Positions 42,204 through 50,804 of a stretch of 56,824 nucleotides of DNA are shown in pieces (the first letter of the stretch is position 1; each line of letters opens with the position of its first letter). The DNA is taken from positions 1 through 56,824 of the forward strand of contig NTHE01000053.1 in assembly GCA_002551355.1 (NCBI GenBank), written 5' to 3'. The position numbers were made by a program, and so were the translations under genes. This stretch comes from Streptomyces sp. man185. Its GTDB lineage: Bacteria; Actinomycetota; Actinomycetes; Streptomycetales; Streptomycetaceae. The notes beneath the pieces are model-generated. The model did not search any database. It was not told the origin of the DNA and saw only the letters and a program-made list of their open reading frames with translations.

Positions 42204-43592
42204 TCAGGGAGTGGCGACGGGCGGCCCTGCGTGCGGGGGCGGCATTCTGACCGCGATCAGGGCGACGTCGTCCGAGCCGCCTCCGGCCACGCCTTCGACG
42301 ATCTCGTCGCAGAACGTCGTGAGCGGCTCGCGGGCCAAGGCCGCCGCGTGCTGCCGCAGGCGCGCAAGTCCCCGGTCCAGGTCCTCATCGCGAAGCTCGA
42401 CGAGGCCGTCCGTGTAGAGCAGCAAGGTCGAGTCGGGCGGCAGAGCGTCGGCCGCGGCGGGGCGATGGACCTCGGGGTCCACCCCGAGCATGACGCTGCG
42501 GCCGCCGGTGAGAAAGCGCGTCTCCCCGTTGCGCGTCACCAGCAGGGGGGCGGGATGGCCCGCGACTGCGTAGTGCAGCAGCCACGGCTCGTCCCCATCC
42601 AGCCGTTCGAACAGCGCGTAGACGCACGTCAGCGTCTGATCGGGATAGAGGATGTGATGGGCCGCGTCCAGCCGGGCGAGGATCTTGCCGGGCGGTTCCT
42701 TGCGGTCGCAGGCGATACCTCGCAGCATGTTGCGGGTCTGGCTCATCATGGCGGCGGCCCGCAGATCATGTCCCGCGATATCGCCGATGATCAGTGTCAT
42801 CGCGCCGTCCGGCAGCACGAAGGCGTCGTACCAGTCGCCACCGACCCGCGCGGAGGCACTCGCCGGCTGGTAGCGGGCCGCCACTTCGAGCGGCCCGTCC
42901 GTGGGCAGCTCGGGCAGCAGGGAGCGCTGCAACCGCTCGGCGGTGTGCTGAGCCTCGGCGTGCAGGCGCGCGTTGTCGACAGCCAGCGCCACCCGGTGGG
43001 CGAGATCCTCGACGAGGGAGAGGGCGTCCTCGGTCAGCCGGGCTTCTCTGCGGGAACGCCCCAGGGTCAGCACCCCGAGCACCTGCCGCCGGGCCCTCAG
43101 CGGGGCGACGACCGCCGTATCGGCCGCGAGCCGCTCGAAGAGCGCGTTCTCCCGGGAATACAAGGGGTCGTCCGCGTCCTTCGGCGAGGGAAACTCCGTG
43201 AGCAGCACCGGCCCCACACCCAGCAGCGCGCGGGCGGCCGAGGCCGCCGAGCCCTCGGCCGGGGGCAGCAGCCCTTCGTCCAGGCCGGGAGATGTCACAT
43301 CGGCGTCCCGGTGCTCGACGACCATCCTGCGCAGCCTCCCATGGTCGTCCAGCAGGTCGACCGCGCACCAGTCGGCCAGACCGGGGATGAGCGTGCGACA
43401 CAGCCGTCGGAGCCCCTGGTCCACTTCGAGCGTGCTGGAAAGGGCCTCTGCCGCATTGATGAGCAGCGTGAGCCGGTCCAGGGCGCGCTGGACCTCCTCG
43501 TCGACCTCGAAGGGGTCCGTGCCGTCCGTATCCTGCTCCGCGCCGGCCCCGTCGTGAGGCGGGGCTCCCGCGTCATCCTGCTTCGGGCTCAT
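42204..43592 (-). CDS. GAF domain PP2C (SpoIIE-type) serine phosphatase
   Basis: 462 residues. An acidic N-terminus, then a GAF sensor domain at about 45-200 (LINAAEALSSTLEVDQGLRR to LAHRVALAVDNARLH), then the PP2C/SpoIIE catalytic domain: RVGGDWYDAFVLPDG, IGDIAGHDLRAA and LLLYTDGLVE hold the metal-binding Asp residues, and GGGSDDVALIAVR the last. Such enzymes dephosphorylate anti-anti-sigma factors and so release SigB/F-type sigma factors; the gene for one lies directly downstream. Start: ATG at 43592 with AAGGA upstream, 8 codons inside the open frame. Confidence 0.88.
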   Translation of the reverse strand: MSPKQDDAGAPPHDGAGAEQDTDGTDPFEVDEEVQRALDRLTLLINAAEALSSTLEVDQGLRRLCRTLIPGLADWCAVDLLDDHGRLRRMVVEHRDADVTSPGLDEGLLPPAEGSAASAARALLGVGPVLLTEFPSPKDADDPLYSRENALFERLAADTAVVAPLRARRQVLGVLTLGRSRREARLTEDALSLVEDLAHRVALAVDNARLHAEAQHTAERLQRSLLPELPTDGPLEVAARYQPASASARVGGDWYDAFVLPDGAMTLIIGDIAGHDLRAAAMMSQTRNMLRGIACDRKEPPGKILARLDAAHHILYPDQTLTCVYALFERLDGDEPWLLHYAVAGHPAPLLVTRNGETRFLTGGRSVMLGVDPEVHRPAAADALPPDSTLLLYTDGLVELRDEDLDRGLARLRQHAAALAREPLTTFCDEIVEGVAGGGSDDVALIAVRMPPPHAGPPVATP

Positions 43593-43797
43593 ACCGGGTC
43601 CTTGCCTCTCTCGCACGTGACCGCCGGGGACCTGAGCCGTCGGGCTCTCCCAGTCTCCGGCACGCGGCTACGCCGGGCATGTGGGCGACGGGGTCCGGCC
43701 GTGCTCCGGTCGGCGGGACGTCCGCATGTTTCACGAGGCTCGCGAGGGAAACTCGGCAGACCCGTTCACGAACTCGATCGGAAGAAGGAGCGGCACC

Positions 43798-44943
43798 ATG
43801 CGCGCACTGACCTATCAGGGAAAGCGGGATGTCCGCGTGGATACGGTCCCGGACCCGCCCATCCAGGATCCGACGGACATCATCGTCAGGATCACGTCCA
43901 CCGGGATCTGCGGTTCCGATCTTCACCTGTGCGAGGTGCTCGGGCCCTACCTCGACCCGGGCGACATTCTGGGTCACGAGCCGATGGGAGTGGTGGAGGA
44001 GGTCGGCCGCGAGGTGACCGCCGTCGCTCCGGGGGACCGGGTCGTGATCCCCTTCAACGTGTCCTGCGGTCACTGCCACATGTGCGGGCAGGGGCTGCAC
44101 TCTCAGTGCGAGACGACCCAGGTGCGCGAGCGCGGCATGGGAGCGTCCCTGTTCGGGTTCACCAAGCTCTACGGGCAGGTGCCCGGAGGACAGGCGGAGT
44201 ATCTGCGGGTTCCCTTCGGCAACACCCTGCCGATCAAGGTCCCGCACGGTCCGTCGGACGACCGGTTCGTCTATCTCTCCGACGTCCTGCCCACCGCCTG
44301 GCAGGCCGTGGAGTACGCGGACATCCCGCCCGGCGGCAGCGTCACCGTCCTCGGCCTCGGCCCGATCGGCGCCATGGCCGCCCGGATCGCCCTCCACCGG
44401 GGCGCCGGCCTCGTCATCGGCGTGGACCTGGTCCCCGAACGCCTCGAACGGGTCAGCGGGTACGGCGCCACCTGTCTCGACCTGCGCCGTTACGGCAAGC
44501 ACCTCGGGGACGCCGTCCGCGATCTCACGGACGGGCGCGGCACGGACGCGGTGATCGACGCCGTCGGCATGGAGGCCCACGGCTCCCCCGTGGCCCAGGC
44601 GGCCCACACAGCGGTCGGCCTGCTGCCCGACGCCCTCGCGCAGCGCATGATGGAGACGGCGGGCATCGACCGCCTCGCCGCGCTGCACACGGCGATCGAC
44701 CTGGTGCGCCGGGGCGGCACGATCTCCGTCTCCGGCGTCTACGGCGGCTCCGCCGACCCGATGCCGATGCTCACCCTGTTCGACAAGCAGATCCAGCTCC
44801 GCATGGGCCAGGCCAACGTCAAGCGCTGGGTCGACGACCTGCTGCCCCTGCTCACCGACGACGACCCGCTGGGCGTGGACTCCTTCGCCACCCACCACCT
44901 TCCGCTCGAAGAGGGACCCCAGGCGTACGAGACGTTCCGGTAG
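43798..44943 (+). CDS. Zinc-dependent alcohol dehydrogenase, ended early by TAG
   Basis: 381 residues, resembling glutathione-independent formaldehyde dehydrogenases. Catalytic zinc: TGICGSDLHLCEV and GHEPMGVVEEVG; structural zinc: CGHCHMCGQGLHSQC; cofactor: VLGLGPIGAMAARIALH. ATG at 43798 with GAAGGAG upstream. After ETFR the frame meets TAG (44941-44943), but the next twelve codons, KADGMIKTLLVP, followed by TGA at 44980-44982, look like the family's normal C-terminal tail. A single AAG-to-TAG change would explain this. The enzyme may still fold without the tail, or be inactive. Confidence 0.85.
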   Translation: MRALTYQGKRDVRVDTVPDPPIQDPTDIIVRITSTGICGSDLHLCEVLGPYLDPGDILGHEPMGVVEEVGREVTAVAPGDRVVIPFNVSCGHCHMCGQGLHSQCETTQVRERGMGASLFGFTKLYGQVPGGQAEYLRVPFGNTLPIKVPHGPSDDRFVYLSDVLPTAWQAVEYADIPPGGSVTVLGLGPIGAMAARIALHRGAGLVIGVDLVPERLERVSGYGATCLDLRRYGKHLGDAVRDLTDGRGTDAVIDAVGMEAHGSPVAQAAHTAVGLLPDALAQRMMETAGIDRLAALHTAIDLVRRGGTISVSGVYGGSADPMPMLTLFDKQIQLRMGQANVKRWVDDLLPLLTDDDPLGVDSFATHHLPLEEGPQAYETFR

Positions 44944-44981
44944 AAGGCCGACGGCATGATCAAAACCCTGCTCGTCCCCTG

Positions 44982-45240
44982 AAGCCCGCGAACGGCACGG
45001 CGACGAAGCGGGTCCTCGGCACGTTCGAGCGGTGCCACCCGCAGATCCGGGTGGTCCGGATGCGGCCTGGTTTCCCCTTCAAGGAAACCGCCGCCCCCCT
45101 GCGGCCCGATCTGCTGCCCTTCGTGCCGACCTGGACGGGCTGCGTTTCCAGGTCCTTCACATCGACGACGCGGCCGAGGCCCACCGGCTGGCCGTCACTG
45201 CGGCCGAGCCCGCGACGTACTGGGCCGGCAGCCCACCCGT
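44982..45240 (+). pseudogene. Remnant of an NAD-dependent epimerase/dehydratase
   Basis: One frame reads KRVLGTFERCHPQIRVVRMR PGF up to LLPFVP, and a second frame continues from 45128 with DLDGLRFQVLHIDDAAEAHR and LAVTAAEP. Joined, this is the C-terminal half of an extended short-chain dehydrogenase (the RVVRMRPG and HIDDAAEAH motifs). One frameshift near 45126, no N-terminal Rossmann part, no start. Confidence 0.7.
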
Positions 45241-45448
45241 CCGGCGGAAGACGCGCCGAGCACTTTTCTGCGCGGCGTACGCGAAGCCACAGGTCAGGAC
45301 ACCGCACCGCTGGCCGGCCGAAAGATCGGCTGACCGGTGCGGCTCGGCGCGCGGGTGCCGCCGATGCCGCAGTCCTACCATCCCGGTGCCCCCGGCCCGG
45401 CGCACCGGGTCGCAATTCGCCTGCCCGACGACGTGGGAGAGGACAACC

Positions 45449-46336
45449 ATGGCAAGCAGCGAAGCACCACAGGATCCGAACCAGCTCCACCCCCGACCCG
45501 ACTTCCGCCAGCAGGACCAGGCACATCCCGGCTGGACCGGCCCCATGGACCCGCCGCCCGACCACGGCGAGGAGTCCTACCGCGGCTCCGGCCTGCTCGA
45601 CGGCCGGAAGACCGTGATCACCGGGGGCGACTCCGGCATCGGCCGAGCGATCGCGGTGGCCTTCGCCCGCGAGGGGGCGGACGTCCTGCTGACCCACCTC
45701 CCCGAGGAGGAGCAGGAGGCCCGGGCGACCGTCCGCCTGGTGGAGCAGGCCGGACGCAGGGCACTGCCCGTCGTCTGCGACATCCGGGACGAGAAGCAGT
45801 GCCGCTCCCTGATCGAGCACGCCGTCTCCGAGTTCGGCCGTATCGACGTCCTGGTCAACAACGCGGCGTATCAGATGTCGCAGCCCGACGGGATCTCCGC
45901 CATCTCGACCGAGCAGTTCGACCGGGTGATGCGCACCAACCTCTACGGCATGTTCTGGCTGTGCAAAACCGCACTGCCTCACATTCCGGCCGGCGGATCC
46001 ATCATCAACACCACCTCGGTCCAGGCGTACAAGCCCAGCCCGCACCTGCTCGACTACGCGATGACGAAGGGCGCGATCGTCACTTTCACGCAGGGCCTCG
46101 CGCAGATGCTGGCCCCCGACGGCATCCGCGTCAACGCCGTGGCCCCCGGCCCCGTCTGGACGCCCCTCATCCCGGCGACGATGCCCGACACCACCGAGTT
46201 CGGGAAGCAGAGCCCACTGGGCCGTCCCGCGCAACCTGCCGAAATGGCACCCGCTTACGTCTTCCTGGCCTCCGCGAGCGCCTCGTTCATCACGGGCGAG
46301 ATCATGAACGCCACCGGCGGCACGCCACTTCCCTGA
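45449..46336 (+). CDS. SDR family oxidoreductase (YghA-like)
   Basis: 295 residues. A 50-residue hydrophilic N-terminal extension (QQDQAHPGWTGPMDPPPDHG) is typical of YghA-type general-stress SDRs. Cofactor motif TGGDSGIGRAIA; NNAAYQ; catalytic Ser in INTTSVQAY and Tyr-x3-Lys in YAMTKGAI; the end FITGEIMNATGG is standard. It reduces or oxidises an unknown carbonyl or alcohol with NAD(P). ATG at 45449 with AGAGGA upstream. Flanked on both sides by gene remnants. Confidence 0.92.
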   Translation: MASSEAPQDPNQLHPRPDFRQQDQAHPGWTGPMDPPPDHGEESYRGSGLLDGRKTVITGGDSGIGRAIAVAFAREGADVLLTHLPEEEQEARATVRLVEQAGRRALPVVCDIRDEKQCRSLIEHAVSEFGRIDVLVNNAAYQMSQPDGISAISTEQFDRVMRTNLYGMFWLCKTALPHIPAGGSIINTTSVQAYKPSPHLLDYAMTKGAIVTFTQGLAQMLAPDGIRVNAVAPGPVWTPLIPATMPDTTEFGKQSPLGRPAQPAEMAPAYVFLASASASFITGEIMNATGGTPLP

Positions 46337-46395
46337 CCCTCACGACATGAAGGGTGTGCTTTCCATCAGGCCGATCAGAAGGAGCACCACCCGCT

Positions 46396-46600
46396 ACAGC
46401 CGCACTCGCCCTCGTCTGTCTGCACCCAGAACGCCTCGCCCGCCCCCTCCCAGCCAGCACCTCGCCGAGCAGGTCATGACCCGGTTCGCCCGCCACGACG
46501 TACAGGGAGAGGTCATCCGGGTCGCCGACCACGACGTCCGCCCGGGGACGGGGTGGACATGGGCGACGGCGACGCCTGGCCCGCCCTGCGGGAGCCGAGC
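46396..46600 (+). pseudogene. Remnant of an NADPH-dependent FMN reductase/flavodoxin-fold protein
   Basis: Pieces in different frames read ALALVCTQNASPAPS-like sequence, then QHLAEQVMTRFARHDVQGEV with IRVADHDVRPG, then VDMGDGDAWPALRE. Ordered this way they match the N-terminal third of flavodoxin-fold NAD(P)H oxidoreductases. At least two frameshifts and loss of the remainder. The rest of 46337-46990 shows no other gene; the crtE promoter should lie near 46900-46980. Confidence 0.65.
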
Positions 46601-46990
46601 GCCCGTACCCGGCAGCCTGACGACCTCGGGCCCGTTGCCCTCGCCGGCCAAGCCGTGCGGCGCAGAGCGGTCACGCATCCGGAGCGCACGATCGAGGATC
46701 CGCCACTCCGCCTGTGCGTGCACCCTGCGCCGACACAGCCGGCGCCGAGGGTGAGGGGTGGGCGTGGGCACCGGGTCACGTGGGCCATTCGGGCGTGGTG
46801 GCCGCCGTCATGACGTTTCCGGGGCGTTTCTCCCCCGGGAGTGGGCGGTTGGCGTGATCGTCTCTGACCAGTGCCTGCCGCTGCGCGGCGTGAACTCCTG
46901 ACCCGCCGTGCACGAACGCACGCGAACGGGGTACTCGTGCGCGGAGTGACGAGTCGTTCGTCATCACCAGTGATCTCGGAAGGGCGTGAG

Positions 46991-48265
46991 ATGGGCCGTT
47001 TGCAGCCCACGGAGCACTCGTTCGGCGAGCCTTCGCATCCGGCCTACGAATCGAACGGGCACCGCCACCCTGCCCCGTGGTCCGAGGACGTGCAGATCGT
47101 CGACGCGGATGTGGTCGGTGCTGTCCTTCGCACCGCACGGGCGGTGCTGGACGAGCGAGTCGCCGAGGCCATGGAGAGCGACGTGCTGTTCTCCGAGGAG
47201 TTGGCGCGGCGGGTCGCCGGATTCACGCTCGACGGCGGCAAGCGGATGCGGCCCCGCCTTCTGTGGTGGGGGATGCGCGCCTGCGGTGGGGCGGAGACCG
47301 GGTCCGCTCTGCGGCTCGGGGTGGCGCTGGAGCTGATCCAGACCTGCGCGCTGATCCATGACGACGTGATGGACCGCTCGCGACTTCGCCGGGGTGAGCC
47401 TGCCCTGCACATCGGTCTGGCCGAACGTGCGGGGCTCCCGCCGGATTCCGCGCGGGGTTTTGCGTTCGGTTCCTCGGCGGCCGTGCTGGCGGGGGATCTC
47501 GCACTGGTCTGGGCCGACGACACGGTGGCGGAGACCGTGCTCTCCGCCGCCCGGCGTCGGAGAGTCGGCGCCCACTGGCGGGCCATGCGAACCGAGATGG
47601 TCGCCGGACAGTACCTGGATCTGCACGGCCAGATCAGCGGCGGGGCATCCCTGGCACAGGCCCTGCGGACCACTTGTCTCAAGAGCGCCTCGTACTCCGT
47701 CGAACGGCCGCTGGCGATCGGCGCCGCCCTGGCGGGCGCCGATGAGCGGACCACCGACGCCCTGCGTTTCGCCGGCCGGTGCGCCGGTATCGCCTTCCAG
47801 CTGCGGGACGATCTGCTCGGCGTCTTCGGCGACCCGGCGCTGACCGGGAAGCCGTCCGGCGACGACATCCGGGACGGCAAGCCGACCTACCTGCTGGCAG
47901 TCGCCCGGACGTGGGCCGAAGCGGCGGGCGACGAAGAGGCGACGGCCGTCCTCGGCCGCGTCACGGGCGACGCCGACCTCACCGAGAAGGATCTCGCTGA
48001 CGTACGCGGCGTCTTCGAGGTGACGGGGGCGCGCGCCCATGTGGAACAGGAGGCGGAGCGCCTCCACGATCAGGCCGTACGCAGTCTGGGACAGGCCGTC
48101 GACGTGGACGCGCACGGCGGAAGCCAGCTGCTCGGCCTGTTGCGTACGGTCTCCGGAGACCGGTGCGGCCCCTCCCCCGCCACCGGCGGGACGCGAGGGC
48201 CCGACACCGGGGCGGCCGCTGCCGCTCCGGTCCTGACCGCCGCCGAAGAAGGCGGTACCAGGTGA
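46991..48265 (+). CDS. crtE: Geranylgeranyl/polyprenyl diphosphate synthase
   Basis: 424 residues, long for the family because of an N-terminal extension of about 40 residues and a low-complexity C-terminus. First Asp-rich motif LIHDDVMDRSRLRRG, second FQLRDDLLGVFGD, and GGKRMRPRLLWWG as the diphosphate-binding segment. It makes the C20 precursor geranylgeranyl diphosphate for phytoene. ATG at 46991 with AAGGG upstream. It overlaps crtI by 4 bases (GTGA). First gene of crtEIBV. Confidence 0.92.
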   Translation: MGRLQPTEHSFGEPSHPAYESNGHRHPAPWSEDVQIVDADVVGAVLRTARAVLDERVAEAMESDVLFSEELARRVAGFTLDGGKRMRPRLLWWGMRACGGAETGSALRLGVALELIQTCALIHDDVMDRSRLRRGEPALHIGLAERAGLPPDSARGFAFGSSAAVLAGDLALVWADDTVAETVLSAARRRRVGAHWRAMRTEMVAGQYLDLHGQISGGASLAQALRTTCLKSASYSVERPLAIGAALAGADERTTDALRFAGRCAGIAFQLRDDLLGVFGDPALTGKPSGDDIRDGKPTYLLAVARTWAEAAGDEEATAVLGRVTGDADLTEKDLADVRGVFEVTGARAHVEQEAERLHDQAVRSLGQAVDVDAHGGSQLLGLLRTVSGDRCGPSPATGGTRGPDTGAAAAAPVLTAAEEGGTR

Positions 48266-49779
48266 TCACGGTCGAGGGACCCGTCGACCATGTGGTGGTG
48301 GTCGGCGCCGGTCTCTCGGGGCTGGCCGCCGCGCTCCATCTGCTCGGCGCCGGCCGCAGCGTCACGGTCGTCGAGCGGGAAGCCGTGCCCGGCGGCCGGG
48401 CCGGACTGCTGGAGGCGGGCGGCTTCCGGATCGACACCGGGCCGACCGTCCTGACCATGCCGGATCTTGTGGAGGAGGCCTTCGCCGCGGTCGGGGAGCG
48501 GATGGCCGACCGGCTGGAACTGATCCGGCTGGATCCCGCCTACCGGGCCCGGTTCGCGGACGGGTCCCAGCTCGACGTGCACACCGACGGCGCCGCGATG
48601 GAGGCCGCTGTCGAGCAGTTCGCCGGAGCCCGGCAGGCAGTCGGCTACCGGCGGCTGCGGATCTGGCTGGAACGCCTGTACCGGGTGCAGATGCGCCGTT
48701 TCATCGACGCCAACTTCGACTCACCGCTCCAACTCGTCCACCCGGACCTCGCCCGGCTCGCCGCCCTCGGCGGTTTCGGCCGGCTCGATGCGCGGATCGG
48801 GCACTTCGTCTCGGACGAACGGCTGCGCAGGGTCTTCTCCTTCCAGGCGCTGTACGCGGGTGTGCCTCCCGCGCGGGCGCTGGCCGCGTACGCGGTCATC
48901 GCCTACATGGACACGGTGGCCGGGGTGTACTTCCCACGGGGCGGCATGCACGCGCTGCCCCGTGCGATGGCGGACGCGGCCGCCGACGCGGGAGCGTCCT
49001 TGCGTTACGGGCAGAGCGTGACCCGGCTGGAGCGATCGGGTGACCGGGTCACCGCGGTCGTCACCGACCAGGAGCGCATCGCCTGCGACGCGGTGGTCCT
49101 GACCCCCGACCTGCCCATCAGCTACGGGCTGCTCGGCCGGAGCCCGCACCGGCCGCTCCCCCTGCGGCACTCGCCGTCCGCGGTGATCCTGCACGCGGGC
49201 ACGGACCGCACCTGGCCGGATCTGGCGCACCACACCATCTCGTTCGGCGCGGCCTGGAAGAGCACCTTCCACGAACTCACCCGCACCGGCGAGCTGATGT
49301 CGGACCCCTCGCTCCTCATCACCCGTCCCACCGCGAGCGACCCCTCTCTCGCGCCGCAGGGCAAGCACCTCCACTACGTGCTGGCTCCCTGCCCGAACAC
49401 CGAGGTCGGGCCCGGTGTACGGGAATGGCGCGAGCTGGGGCCCCGCTACCGGGACGAGCTGCTGGCCGAGCTGGAGCGCCGCGAGATGCCCGGCCTCGGC
49501 ACGGCGATCGAGGAGGAGGGGCTGGTCACGCCGGTCGACTGGACCGCCCAGGGCCATGCGGCGGGCACCCCGTTCTCCGTGGCCCACACCTTCCCCCAGA
49601 CCGGCCCGTTCCGGCCGGGCAACCTGGTGCGGGGCACGGTCAACGCCGTCCTCGCGGGCTGCGGCACCACGCCCGGCGTCGGCGTGCCGACCGTCCTGAT
49701 CTCCGGAAAACTGGCGGCGCAGAGGATCACCGGCCCGTCCTCCGTCCCGCGACCCCGCCCGAGAGGTAATGCCGCATGA
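48262..49779 (+). CDS. crtI: Phytoene desaturase
   Basis: 505 residues. The N-terminal FAD motif VVVVGAGLSGLAAALHLLGA and GGRAGLLEAGGFRIDTGPTV are typical of CrtI; YFPRGGMHALPRAMADAAAD lies in the middle; the C-terminal NAVLAGCGTTPGVGVPTVLI carries the second dinucleotide signature. It converts phytoene to lycopene at the membrane in successive FAD-dependent dehydrogenations. GTG at 48262; the end overlaps crtB by 4 bases (ATGA). Confidence 0.95.
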   Translation: MITVEGPVDHVVVVGAGLSGLAAALHLLGAGRSVTVVEREAVPGGRAGLLEAGGFRIDTGPTVLTMPDLVEEAFAAVGERMADRLELIRLDPAYRARFADGSQLDVHTDGAAMEAAVEQFAGARQAVGYRRLRIWLERLYRVQMRRFIDANFDSPLQLVHPDLARLAALGGFGRLDARIGHFVSDERLRRVFSFQALYAGVPPARALAAYAVIAYMDTVAGVYFPRGGMHALPRAMADAAADAGASLRYGQSVTRLERSGDRVTAVVTDQERIACDAVVLTPDLPISYGLLGRSPHRPLPLRHSPSAVILHAGTDRTWPDLAHHTISFGAAWKSTFHELTRTGELMSDPSLLITRPTASDPSLAPQGKHLHYVLAPCPNTEVGPGVREWRELGPRYRDELLAELERREMPGLGTAIEEEGLVTPVDWTAQGHAAGTPFSVAHTFPQTGPFRPGNLVRGTVNAVLAGCGTTPGVGVPTVLISGKLAAQRITGPSSVPRPRPRGNAA

Positions 49780-50804
49780 CCGCCCGTGAACTGGATGCCG
49801 CGGGAATCCGCGACCCCGCCCTCCGAGCCGCGTACACCCGCTGCCGCGGTCTCAACGCCCGTCACGGCAAGACGTACTTCCTCGCCACACGGCTCCTTCC
49901 CGTCGACCGTCGGCCCGCTGTCCACGCCCTGTACGGCTTCGCCCGCTGGGCCGACGACATCGTCGACGATCTCGACAGCACGGCCACCCCCGGGGAGCGC
50001 GCCCGAGCCCTGGTCGCGCTGGAGGCCCAGCTGACCGAGGGACTGCGGCACGGGCGGGCCACCGAGCCGGTGATCCGCGCGCTCGCCGACACGGCGGGGC
50101 GGTACGGCATCGAGCATCAGCACTTCACCGACTTCCTGTCCTCCATGCGCAGCGATCTGACGGTCGGCGGGTACGCCTCGTACGAGGCGCTCGGCCGGTA
50201 CATGCACGGCTCGGCCGCGGTGATCGGCCTTCAGATGCTGCCGGTGCTCGGGACGGTGGGGCCGAGCGAGCAGGCGGCGGTGCACGCGGCCGCGCTCGGT
50301 GTCGCCTTCCAGCTGACCAACTTCCTGCGGGACGTGGGCGAGGACCTGGACCGGGGACGGCTCTACCTGCCGACCGAGCTGCTGGCGGCGTACGGGGTGG
50401 ACCGGGAACGCTTCGAGTGGAGCCGGAGTACGGGGACGCGGGACGGCCGGATCACCGATGTCCTGCGGGCCGCCGCAGCCCACAACCGGGCCGTCTACCG
50501 GGCCGCCCTGCCCGGCATCGCGATGCTCGCCCCGGTCTCGCGGCCCTGCATCCGTACGGCGTTCGTGCTCTACAGCGGCATCCTCGACGCGATCGAGGCG
50601 GACGGGTACGCGGTCCTGCACCGCCGGGCGGTCGTCCCGCGGCGACGACGGGCCGCCGTGGCGCTGGACGGACTGGCCCGGGCGGTCGCCGTGCGCACCG
50701 TGGGCCGACGCCGGGAGAGGCCGGTCGCGGGTACGCCCTTCCTCACAGCCTCCCGTCCACGGGCGGCCGAGACCGCGAGCCCGGTGCGGAAGGAGACCGT
50801 ATGA
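49776..50804 (+). CDS. crtB: Phytoene synthase
   Basis: 342 residues of the squalene/phytoene synthase family. The two Asp-rich motifs are ARWADDIVDDLD and QLTNFLRDVGEDLDRGRLYL; YFLATRLLPVDRRPAVHALY precedes the first. It condenses two geranylgeranyl diphosphates to phytoene. The C-terminal 60 residues are Arg-rich and variable. ATG at 49776 overlaps crtI; the end overlaps the next gene by ATGA. Confidence 0.95.
   Translation: MTARELDAAGIRDPALRAAYTRCRGLNARHGKTYFLATRLLPVDRRPAVHALYGFARWADDIVDDLDSTATPGERARALVALEAQLTEGLRHGRATEPVIRALADTAGRYGIEHQHFTDFLSSMRSDLTVGGYASYEALGRYMHGSAAVIGLQMLPVLGTVGPSEQAAVHAAALGVAFQLTNFLRDVGEDLDRGRLYLPTELLAAYGVDRERFEWSRSTGTRDGRITDVLRAAAAHNRAVYRAALPGIAMLAPVSRPCIRTAFVLYSGILDAIEADGYAVLHRRAVVPRRRRAAVALDGLARAVAVRTVGRRRERPVAGTPFLTASRPRAAETASPVRKETV

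Noticed and set aside
42030..45617. Very long plus-strand open frame of nearly 1200 codons
   Set aside because: It crosses the antisense of the PP2C phosphatase and a shifted frame of the alcohol dehydrogenase. It arises from high GC, has no start signal, and its composition is Arg/Gly/Pro noise except for the short epimerase remnant at its end.
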